64,000 nt of DNA from Bacillota bacterium (GTDB lineage: Bacteria; Bacillota; Clostridia; Oscillospirales; Acutalibacteraceae): NCBI GenBank assembly GCA_023410445.1, contig JAEYPT010000003.1:120339-184338 (forward strand), read 5' to 3'. A program made the translations under genes and the position numbers. Shown here piece by piece: positions 7,115 through 14,854 of this stretch. The notes under the pieces are model-generated. The model saw only the letters and a list, made by a program, of their open reading frames with translations, did not search any database and had not been told where the DNA came from. Numbering within the stretch: the first letter of the stretch is position 1; every line of letters begins with the position of its first letter.

Positions 7115-9102
7115 CGGAATCATTGGTTGGTCGGCTGCCAAAAATCGCCGCCGAAGGAAAACGGGAAGCAAAAGGAATCCTGAAGCGGCTGGACGGAGCA
7201 AAGCACCCTCTGCTCCGCACCGACGAATTTATCATCCCACTAAAAGGCGGCGGACTGTTTCAGTCCTCTTTGCGTTCTCCGGAACCGTCCGAATGGAGCA
7301 ACCGCCTTATTTCCGCCGATAATCTTCCCGTTCTGGAGGCCCTTCTTGCGGGCGGTGGGGATTCCCCGTCGATGCGGGGAAAAATCGACCTGATTTACAT
7401 TGATCCGCCTTTCGACAGCAAGGCGGATTACCGCGCCGCCATCCGCCTGCCGGACGGAGCCTCTGGGAACGGCAGACCGGTCGCACTGGAGCAGGACGCC
7501 TATTCTGACCTGTGGGAGAACGGCACCGAAAGCTATCTGCGAATGCTTTACCCTCGGCTCGTTCTCATGCGGGAGCTTCTTTCGGAAGAAGGCAGTTTCT
7601 ATGTGCACGTCGACTGGCACGCGGGGCATTACGTCAAGGTCCTTCTGGACGATATTTTCGGGAGCGAAAACTTCCGGAATGAAATCGTCTGGGTGCGGGA
7701 CGCCGTCGGAAAAGGAGCAAAAAAAACCTCCGGGCAATGGTCAAGGGAAATTGAAAGCATTCTGCTCTATTCGAAAACGAAACGCTCCTTCTTTCAGCAG
7801 CAGTACCGCGCCCCGGAAGAGCTGACCCACACGCAGCTCAAGGAATTCCGCTACAGCGAGTCGAACGGTCGAAGGTTTAAAATCGTAACGCTCGGTGATT
7901 ATTCTGAGGAGTCCATTCGGGCCATGCGGAAAAAGGGCCTGATCTACCGGACCTCCTCCGGAAGGGAATATAAAAAATACTATTTGGATGAATTCCAGCT
8001 CGCGATCGGTTCCCTGTGGAACGATATCAGCAATATCTCCCACGGAAGGAACCCTGAGTCCGTGCATTACGCGACTCAGAAGCCGGAGGCTCTGCTCACG
8101 CGGATCATTCGTGCATCCTCGCGGGAAGGCGGCATCGTCGCCGACTTCTTCGCGGGTTCCGGGACGACAGGGGCCGTCGCCGAAAGGCTTGGGCGTCGCT
8201 GGATTCTCTGCGACGCAGGAAAACCCGCCTGCATGATCATGCGCAAACGCCTGGCCGATCTGGGCGCGAAGCCTTACCTGTACCAAAGCGTTACAGGTTT
8301 TCGCCGGCAACAGTCGCTCTTCCGGAGCGCCGGAAAACATCCGGCCAGCCTGAACACCGCCGTACTGAAGCTGTGCGGGGCTTCGCCTTTTCCGGGCGCA
8401 AACCGGCAGGTCGGAAGTTTCGGCGTGCGGAAAGGGGAACGCACTTTGATTTTTGTCGATTCTCCCAACGGAGAAACGACTCTTTCCAGAGTGGCACGGG
8501 CTCGCAGACTACGGGACACACTCCCTGACCGCTTGGAAAAGCTTCTGTTTCTCGGATGGAATTTTTCTCCCGAGATTGGGCAGACACTATTGGAATTGCA
8601 GAAAAATGATCCTTACTTTGAAGTAAGAATGATTCTTCCGACTCTGTTGGAAAAACGGCTTGGTAAAACCGAACCGAACGACCCTTCCAAAAAGTCGGAG
8701 TCCTTTCTCGCCGGACTCCCCTGCATTTCGGTTCAGCCAGCTTCGGTAGACTCATACAACGACGAAATGGTACGGGTGACGGTCACTCTGGGGCGCTATT
8801 TTCTGCTTTCGCCAGACGCTCTTCCGCTCGCTGAAAAATACAAACCGGCGATAAAAAAGATTTTGGCAGAGGACTCCCTTTCTCTGATTGAATACTGGAG
8901 CATCGACCCCGATTACGACGGAAAAACGTTCGTCAGCCTGTGGCAGGATTACCGGGAAAACGGAACTTCCGGCGGCGAGGCGTGGAAGATCGTCCCGCAG
9001 GCTGTTCTGACCGTGCCTAAGGTTTCAGGAAAACGAACCGTTTGTGTCAAAGCGGTCGACATCTTTGGCTTTGAAAGCATGGCTGTGCAGGAAATTTCAT
9101 AA
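7111..9102 (+). CDS. Orphan site-specific DNA methyltransferase (beta class, type III Mod-like)
   Basis: The catalytic DPPF is at residues 98-101 (LIYIDPPFDSKADYR). The SAM-binding FAGSGTT is at 347-353, after TQKPEALLTRII. DPPF before FxGxG is the beta order of N6-adenine/N4-cytosine methylases. The target recognition region would be about 200-310. Residues 370-663 form a long C-terminal extension I do not recognise. TTG 7111 has GGAGGGAG upstream and overlaps the stop of the phosphatase gene. No restriction subunit or specificity gene lies nearby: the next gene downstream is a convergent zinc-ribbon protein. A regulatory or epigenetic role is possible. Confidence 0.88.
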   Translation: MTESLVGRLPKIAAEGKREAKGILKRLDGAKHPLLRTDEFIIPLKGGGLFQSSLRSPEPSEWSNRLISADNLPVLEALLAGGGDSPSMRGKIDLIYIDPPFDSKADYRAAIRLPDGASGNGRPVALEQDAYSDLWENGTESYLRMLYPRLVLMRELLSEEGSFYVHVDWHAGHYVKVLLDDIFGSENFRNEIVWVRDAVGKGAKKTSGQWSREIESILLYSKTKRSFFQQQYRAPEELTHTQLKEFRYSESNGRRFKIVTLGDYSEESIRAMRKKGLIYRTSSGREYKKYYLDEFQLAIGSLWNDISNISHGRNPESVHYATQKPEALLTRIIRASSREGGIVADFFAGSGTTGAVAERLGRRWILCDAGKPACMIMRKRLADLGAKPYLYQSVTGFRRQQSLFRSAGKHPASLNTAVLKLCGASPFPGANRQVGSFGVRKGERTLIFVDSPNGETTLSRVARARRLRDTLPDRLEKLLFLGWNFSPEIGQTLLELQKNDPYFEVRMILPTLLEKRLGKTEPNDPSKKSESFLAGLPCISVQPASVDSYNDEMVRVTVTLGRYFLLSPDALPLAEKYKPAIKKILAEDSLSLIEYWSIDPDYDGKTFVSLWQDYRENGTSGGEAWKIVPQAVLTVPKVSGKRTVCVKAVDIFGFESMAVQEIS

Positions 9103-9113
9103 AATTGCAGAAA

Positions 9114-9148
9114 AAAAAGGGAGGAAAAAATCCTCCCTTTTTGCTTTT
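9114..9148. terminator. Bidirectional terminator
   Basis: Twelve-base stem AAAAAGGGAGGA (9114-9125) with TCCTCCCTTTTT (9131-9142), followed by a T-rich stretch, between two converging genes. The A and T flanks make it usable on both strands. Confidence 0.85.
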
Positions 9149-9159
9149 TGAAATTGGGT

Positions 9160-9522
9160 TTATTCCTCTTCGGAGAGCTTGTGACCGCATTTGCTGCAGT
9201 ATACGGAGCCCTGTGTGTTCTGTTCCCCGCAGTTCTTGCAGACTATCTTTGTTCTGGTGGCCGCAAGCTGATCGTTGACCGCGTCAAGCTGCTCGTACAA
9301 ATCGTCGAGCGCGGAAATACTTTCGGAAACATCTGCGTCATTGCCTAATTTTTTGGCTTCGTACACTCTGCGGCCAATGTCTTCAAATTTGCTTTCAATT
9401 TCGTGGTTCAGCTCCGCAGCGCTGATTCTGAGCTTCGAAATATCAACAATCTGACTGGCTTTTTTGCCGACAACGTTTGCCGCAGTTTTTGCGTTGACAA
9501 CAACATCCTCAAACAGTCCCAT
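9160..9522 (-). CDS. Zinc-ribbon coiled-coil protein
   Basis: The 120-residue protein has an amphipathic/coiled-coil N-terminal two-thirds (residues 1-90, with VVVNAKTAANVVGKKASQI) and a C-terminal zinc ribbon with Cys95, Cys98, Cys109 and Cys112 (CKNCG...CSKCG). There is no signal peptide or membrane helix. Such small proteins are common and uncharacterised in Clostridia. It is monocistronic as far as visible: it ends at a shared terminator and starts 71 nt downstream of the uridine-kinase gene, in the same orientation. Confidence 0.8.
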   Translation of the reverse strand: MGLFEDVVVNAKTAANVVGKKASQIVDISKLRISAAELNHEIESKFEDIGRRVYEAKKLGNDADVSESISALDDLYEQLDAVNDQLAATRTKIVCKNCGEQNTQGSVYCSKCGHKLSEEE

Positions 9523-9593
9523 AGCATTACACTCCTTTATTCATTTGCTTCATTATATCACCCGCGCACAGGTAAATGCAATCCCTTTCCTCG

Positions 9594-10550
9594 CTAATAG
9601 ATACCGCCGCCGATGAATTCCCTGAGAATCGAATTTTTTGGAACCAGTTCCCCGCTGAGCGGAACAATGTGTTCCAGCCCCGCCGCCATTTTCCTGGCAA
9701 TTCCATACTGCGGGCTCGTCTCCGGCACGGTATGTAGCAGTTCCCCGCATTCCCTGGCAAGCACGCACAGTTCATAAGCATGCAGGGAATTAATCGTAAA
9801 ATCCGCATCTTTTCGGAAAGGCTTGATATATTTCCGCTCTCCGTTCATCACGTTTTTCCACATATCCAGCGTCGTTTCCGGTTTGGTACTCCGGAACCGG
9901 TGATCCCGCACAATGCGCCGTACAAGACGGACCTCGTTCGGGCCGAAAAGCTCCCGCTCCCCGTTGAAAATGCCCTGCTTGACGCTGATATAAATCTTTT
10001 TCACACGCAGGGCGGGCATTTTATTGATCAGCAGGGGATTCAGCGCGTGGAGTCCCTCCACGACCGCGATCTCGTGTTCTCCGAGCGAGACCTGGCGCCG
10101 GTGCGGGTACGGCATGCGAAGTTCAAAATTAAAAACCGGCATGCTGCAGCGCGATTTTTCTACTAAATCGTAAAGGCACTGCTGAATTTCCGGCAGATCA
10201 AGCGCCTCGACGCTCTCATAGTCGTGCTTTCCGTTCGGCAGCAGAGGTGCGCGGTATTCCCCCTGATAAAAATCGTCAAGAGAGATAATCACGGCCTCGG
10301 TTCCGACTGCCCTGAGCGCATCCGCGAGCAGATTAGCGGTGGTGGTTTTTCCGCTGCTTGACGGGCCTGCCAGCATTACAAGACGGCATGCCGGAGTTTC
10401 CTGCGTAAGTTCCTCCGCAATTGCCCGGATATTATTATGATAAGCGTCCTCCGTCCGGAGAACAAAGCCTTCCGGGTCGTTTTTCACTGCACGGTTAATT
10501 GCTTCAACGTTATTTTCGTACTCAACAAAATCATTTAGCAATGTTCCCAT
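9594..10550 (-). CDS. Uridine kinase-family nucleoside kinase
   Basis: The 318-residue P-loop kinase has Walker A GPSSSGKTT at residues 62-70 and a phosphoribulokinase/uridine kinase core (ISLDDFYQGEYR, VVEGLHALNP, RLVRRIVRDHRFR). The first 50 residues and the C-terminal ~90 are extra relative to Udk. It resembles the kinase half of the larger nucleoside-kinase proteins in Firmicutes that carry an N-terminal TGS/threonyl-tRNA-synthetase-like region, absent here. The start lies 20 bases inside hemZ, so it is the last gene of the recJ-rel-MBL-hemZ run. Confidence 0.82.
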   Translation of the reverse strand: MGTLLNDFVEYENNVEAINRAVKNDPEGFVLRTEDAYHNNIRAIAEELTQETPACRLVMLAGPSSSGKTTTANLLADALRAVGTEAVIISLDDFYQGEYRAPLLPNGKHDYESVEALDLPEIQQCLYDLVEKSRCSMPVFNFELRMPYPHRRQVSLGEHEIAVVEGLHALNPLLINKMPALRVKKIYISVKQGIFNGERELFGPNEVRLVRRIVRDHRFRSTKPETTLDMWKNVMNGERKYIKPFRKDADFTINSLHAYELCVLARECGELLHTVPETSPQYGIARKMAAGLEHIVPLSGELVPKNSILREFIGGGIY

Positions 10551-11994
10551 AAAACTCTTTCACCCGGTCTTTCCTCAACATCATTTCCTGAAAACGATTG
10601 ATATATTCATACGGATATTTAAAGTTGAATATTCGCTCAAGACGGTCTGTCGTCGGGTCAAGCAGCTTTGTAACGGCACCGGCGCCGCAGGCAAGAATGC
10701 TCTGATTCTCTTCCATAATAAAAACATTATAATAGTTCTCAAAGCCGGGCTTCGCCCAACCGGTATTTTCCAGATTCCCCACCATCCGGCTCTGACGGTA
10801 GAGGTAATAAGGAGCATAGCCCTTTTCCAGCAGCACACGGTCCGAATATTCCAGCATTGCCTCCGCTGTTTTTGCCTTCCAGAAGGTTGTGCCCGGTTCC
10901 TGTGCCAAAGCCGCCGCGCGTTTAAGCGCCAGCGTATGAACGGTCACGCTCTCCGGCGCGAGAACCATAACTCCGTCGATCGTTCTTTGAAAGCCCTCTT
11001 CATCGTCCTTCGGAAGGCCCGCGATCAGGTCCATGTTGATGTTATTAAAATCGTGCCGGCGCGCAAGCTCAAATGCCTGCAGCGTCTGAGCCGTGGTATG
11101 CCTGCGGCCGATTGCTTCCAGCACTTCGTCGTTCAGGGTCTGCGGGTTTATGCTAATGCGGGTGACGCCCCGCGTTTTCATAACGGCCAGCTTTTCGACG
11201 GTCAACGTATCGGGGCGCCCCGCTTCCACGGTGAATTCCCGGCAATGGGAAAGATCGAATTCCTCCCGGATTGTATCGAGCAGCGCGGCAAGCTGGTCGG
11301 CGGTTACGGCGGTCGGCGTGCCGCCGCCGAAATAAACGGTTTCCAGCCGAAGATTCAGATCTTTTGCGATTTGTGCCGTCTTTCTCAACTCTTCGCACAG
11401 CAGTTCCACATACTGTGGGACCAGCCGGAACGTCTTCTCCACGGAGGTGGCCACAAAGGAACAATAGGCGCACCGAGTCGGGCAAAACGGAATGGAAACG
11501 TACAAACTGAAGGATTCCGGTTTTGATACCGACAATATTTTCTGTTCGTTTTCGGAAACGAGGCGACTCAGCTCGGTTTTCTCCTGGGAAACCAACAGTT
11601 CTTCCCGAAAATGAGAAGACGCCTCTTCTTCCCCAAGCTCCGCGGCAAGACGTCCGAATAGCTTAACCGGGCGTACGCCCGTCAGGATTCCCCATTTGGG
11701 ACGGTAATCAAAAGCCTCCGAAAGCAACTCCAGCAGAAGGACACCCATACGGCGCTCCGCGTCACGGCTCTCAGCTCCGGTGGGCAGGCACTCCGATTTT
11801 TCGGTTTCCCGCCCGCCTGTTTTCAGACTGACCGACACCCGGAATTTTCCATTCTCTTCGGCAAGGCCGGTAAAAACGACCGTTTCATTTCCTTCCGGCT
11901 CCGCCCCGGTGCGGATTTTTTCCGACGGAAAAAACACGCGGCAGAGGTTTTCCATCTCATAATGGAACGGGTGCCCGTCGACGATCAGCGTCAT
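10531..11994 (-). CDS. hemZ: Oxygen-independent coproporphyrinogen III oxidase-like HemZ
   Basis: The 487-residue radical-SAM protein carries the cluster motif CPTRCAYC (Cys171, Cys175, Cys178) and the HemN-type YFGGGTPTA. The ~165-residue N-terminal extension, including WGILTGVRPVKLF, is characteristic of HemZ. HemZ-type proteins are linked to anaerobic tetrapyrrole metabolism, but activity is not proven for all. ATG 11994 overlaps the stop of the MBL gene by four bases, and the end overlaps the kinase gene. The order rel-MBL-hemZ is common in Firmicutes. Confidence 0.9.
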   Translation of the reverse strand: MTLIVDGHPFHYEMENLCRVFFPSEKIRTGAEPEGNETVVFTGLAEENGKFRVSVSLKTGGRETEKSECLPTGAESRDAERRMGVLLLELLSEAFDYRPKWGILTGVRPVKLFGRLAAELGEEEASSHFREELLVSQEKTELSRLVSENEQKILSVSKPESFSLYVSIPFCPTRCAYCSFVATSVEKTFRLVPQYVELLCEELRKTAQIAKDLNLRLETVYFGGGTPTAVTADQLAALLDTIREEFDLSHCREFTVEAGRPDTLTVEKLAVMKTRGVTRISINPQTLNDEVLEAIGRRHTTAQTLQAFELARRHDFNNINMDLIAGLPKDDEEGFQRTIDGVMVLAPESVTVHTLALKRAAALAQEPGTTFWKAKTAEAMLEYSDRVLLEKGYAPYYLYRQSRMVGNLENTGWAKPGFENYYNVFIMEENQSILACGAGAVTKLLDPTTDRLERIFNFKYPYEYINRFQEMMLRKDRVKEFYGNIAK

Positions 11995-12623
11995 GGATTG
12001 ACCCCCATAAAGGAGTTGTTCCGTTTCTCATAGGCAAGCGAACTTTCCGAACCGTGTCCGGGGTAAATATGATAATCGCCCGGCAGTTTGCTGAGCCGGC
12101 GCAGGGAATCCATAATCTGCGAATAGCTTCCGGTCGGAAAATCCGTCCGCCCACACGAAAGCTTCATCAGCGTGTCGCCGGTGAACAGAGCGTCCTCTGC
12201 CTGATAGCAGCAGCCGCCGCAAGTGTGGCCCGGTGTGTGTATGACGCGAATCCGCAAGCCGCCAAGTTCGATATCTTCCCCGTCGTTCAGCGGAACGTCC
12301 ACTCCGAACGGCTCCACGCGCCCTTCGTAGAACATACCAGCCAGATTCAGATTTCCGTCTGACACAAAGGCCAATTCATCCGCATACAGATAAACCTTCG
12401 CGCGGGTCAGCTTTTTAAGCTTCGCCACCCCCGCGATATGGTCGAAGTGGCCGTGCGTCAGCAAAATCGCCTTTACGTTCCCCTCACCGGCCGCGAGTAC
12501 CGCTTCGGTAAGTTCCTCGCTCTCAAAGCCCGGGTCCACCACGGCGGTACTTCCGCTGGTTTCATCAGTGAGCAGATAGCAGTTAGTCGGCAGAGGTCCG
12601 CCGACGAATCGTTTGACTTGCAT
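11991..12623 (-). CDS. MBL-fold metallohydrolase (glyoxalase II-like)
   Basis: The 210-residue product has the metallo-beta-lactamase signature HGHFDH at residues 57-62. Further metal ligands lie in HTPGHTCGG (around 135), TGDTLM and the final GHGSESSLAYEK. It resembles YqgX/GloB-type hydroxyacylglutathione hydrolase-like enzymes; the thioester substrate is unknown. It sits between rel and hemZ and is coupled to hemZ. AGGAGG lies upstream of the ATG at 12623. Confidence 0.88.
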   Translation of the reverse strand: MQVKRFVGGPLPTNCYLLTDETSGSTAVVDPGFESEELTEAVLAAGEGNVKAILLTHGHFDHIAGVAKLKKLTRAKVYLYADELAFVSDGNLNLAGMFYEGRVEPFGVDVPLNDGEDIELGGLRIRVIHTPGHTCGGCCYQAEDALFTGDTLMKLSCGRTDFPTGSYSQIMDSLRRLSKLPGDYHIYPGHGSESSLAYEKRNNSFMGVNP

Positions 12624-12668
12624 GAAATCCTCCTGTAATGTTCCGCCGTCCGGTAAGCCTGTTCAAAT

Positions 12669-14852
12669 CTACGACCGACGGACGGACAGAACTCCGGAAA
12701 TATTGGAAAGACGGGTAATGATGGTTTTGAGCTGCTCCAGGCTACCGATTGTGATGGTCGCCGTTACGATCGCGGTGCCCTCCTTGCTCTCACGTGAATT
12801 GAGCGAATGGATAAACAGGTGCATATTGAACAGCTGCTGCGTGAGATCGGCTAAGAGGCCGGTGCGGTCCAAAGCGATAATTTCGAGAGATGACTTGAAT
12901 TCTTCCTTTACCTCACCCGCCCAATGAACCGTAACCCAGCGTTCCGGCTCCGCGGCCGTTTCAAGGTTTTTGGGGACGTTGGAACAGCTTCGTTTGTGAA
13001 TGGAAACCCCAAACCCGCGTGTGATAAAGCCGATAATTTCGTCACCGGGCAGCGGATTGCAGCACCGGGAAAATTTAATCAGGCAATTATCCATCCCATC
13101 CACGATGACACCCGCCGCGGCCTTTTTGGGGGCTGCGGGCCGTTCCGGCACGGAAGCCGGTGCGGCTGCCTCCGCAGCAAGCCGCTTTTCCTTCTGGCAG
13201 TATTCCCGAATCTTCGGCAGAAGGCGCCAAATTTGAAGCCCGCCGTATCCGATGGAAGCATAAACTTCCTCCACCGTGTTACAGTTGTGCTTCGGTCCAA
13301 TTTTTTCCAGCAGAGAAATCTGTTCCTCTTCGGTCAGGGTTAAACCGTTCCGCCGCAGTTCCCGCTCAAACTCGGCTTTGCCCTCCACGATATTTTCTTC
13401 CCGCTTTTCGTGCTTGAACCACGAGCGAATCTTGTTGCGGGCTTCGCTTGTCTTGACGAGTTTCAGCCAGTCACGGCTCGGCCCGTGCGCTTCCTTGGAG
13501 GTGAGCACCTCCACGATCTCGCCGGTTTTTACGCGGTAATCGAGTGGAACGATGCGTTTGTCAACCTTCGCGCCGATCATTCGGTTTCCGACTGCGCTGT
13601 GAATCGCATAAGCAAAATCGATTACGGTGGAACCGGTGGGAAGGTTGATCACGTCTCCGCGCGGGGTGAAAACGAAAACCTCTTCCGGCACCAGATCGGA
13701 TTTGATCATGCGCACCAGATCGGTTGCATCATCGCTTTCTTTTTCGTTTTCCAGCATCTGACGAATCCAGGAAAGACGCTTTTCGAAGGTATCTTCTTTA
13801 TTGGAAAGACCCAACTTGTATTTCCAGTGCGCCGCGATGCCGTATTCCGCGGTGTGATGCATTTCCCACGTGCGGATCTGCACCTCGAACGGAATTCCTT
13901 CCTTGCCGATTACAGTGGTGTGCAAAGACTGATACAGGTTCGGCTTCGGCGTTGAAATGTAATCCTTAAATCGGTTCGGAATCGGACGGTACATATCGTG
14001 CACAACCCCGAGCACGTTATAGCAGTCATTCACCGTGTCGACGATCACGCGCACGGCATAAATGTCATAGATTTCGTCCATGGAGCGACCCTGAACAAAC
14101 ATCTTCCGGTAAATTCCGTTGATGCTCTTGACGCGGCCCTCCAAATACACATTCGGAATTGTCTCCACGACCCGTTCGCGAATGTGTTGCTTGGTTGATT
14201 CAATGAACCGGTTACGCTCGCCTGCCCGCAGCTCCAGGCCGCTTTCGATTTCCTGATAGGCCACCGGGTCGAGAATGCGCAGCGAAATGTCTTCCAGCTC
14301 TTCCTTTACTGCCCGGATACCGAGGCGGTGAGCAATCGGCGCATAGACCTCCATGTTTTCCAGAGCCTTGTCGCGCTGCTTCTGCGGGGACCAGAATTCG
14401 CTGGTTCGCATATTGTGGAGGCGGTCCGCAAGCTTAATGATGATGACGCGGATATCCTCCGACATGGCGATCAGCATTTTGCGGAGATTCTCCGCCTGCT
14501 GCACCTCGCGGGAAGAATACGGAATGCGGCCGAGTTTTGTCACGCCGTCCGTCAGGGTAGCGATCTCCTCCCCGAAATCCTTCCGGATCTGGTTCAGGGC
14601 AATGGGAGTATCCTCCACCACGTCATGGAGCAGGCCGGCGGCAACCGACTCGGTGTCCATGCCCAGCTCTACCAGTGTGCAGGCCACCGCGACCGGATGA
14701 GAAATGTAAGGGGAACCGGAAAGCCGTTTCTGATCTTTGTGCGCATTCTCAGCCAGTTGATAGGCACGGTCGATTACATCCATGTTGTAATCGTGTTCGC
14801 TTGCCTGAATCAGCGTCACAAGATTGTCATATGTCTTCAGAGGCCATGCCAT
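12669..14852 (-). CDS. relA: Bifunctional (p)ppGpp synthetase/hydrolase Rel
   Basis: The 727-residue Rel enzyme makes and degrades the stringent-response alarmone. The N-terminal HD hydrolase domain contains YISHPVAVA and LLHDVVEDT (HD at 76-77). The synthetase domain follows (YDIYAVRVIV, YQSLHTTVIG), then TGS (VFVFTPRGDVINLP), a Cys/His-containing CC region (FSRCCNPLPGDEI) and a C-terminal ACT domain. Both catalytic halves look intact. It starts 2 nt after recJ. A D-aminoacyl-tRNA deacylase gene often follows rel, but here only 45 bases separate it from the MBL gene. Confidence 0.97.
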   Translation of the reverse strand: MAWPLKTYDNLVTLIQASEHDYNMDVIDRAYQLAENAHKDQKRLSGSPYISHPVAVACTLVELGMDTESVAAGLLHDVVEDTPIALNQIRKDFGEEIATLTDGVTKLGRIPYSSREVQQAENLRKMLIAMSEDIRVIIIKLADRLHNMRTSEFWSPQKQRDKALENMEVYAPIAHRLGIRAVKEELEDISLRILDPVAYQEIESGLELRAGERNRFIESTKQHIRERVVETIPNVYLEGRVKSINGIYRKMFVQGRSMDEIYDIYAVRVIVDTVNDCYNVLGVVHDMYRPIPNRFKDYISTPKPNLYQSLHTTVIGKEGIPFEVQIRTWEMHHTAEYGIAAHWKYKLGLSNKEDTFEKRLSWIRQMLENEKESDDATDLVRMIKSDLVPEEVFVFTPRGDVINLPTGSTVIDFAYAIHSAVGNRMIGAKVDKRIVPLDYRVKTGEIVEVLTSKEAHGPSRDWLKLVKTSEARNKIRSWFKHEKREENIVEGKAEFERELRRNGLTLTEEEQISLLEKIGPKHNCNTVEEVYASIGYGGLQIWRLLPKIREYCQKEKRLAAEAAAPASVPERPAAPKKAAAGVIVDGMDNCLIKFSRCCNPLPGDEIIGFITRGFGVSIHKRSCSNVPKNLETAAEPERWVTVHWAGEVKEEFKSSLEIIALDRTGLLADLTQQLFNMHLFIHSLNSRESKEGTAIVTATITIGSLEQLKTIITRLSNISGVLSVRRS

Positions 14853-14854
14853 CG

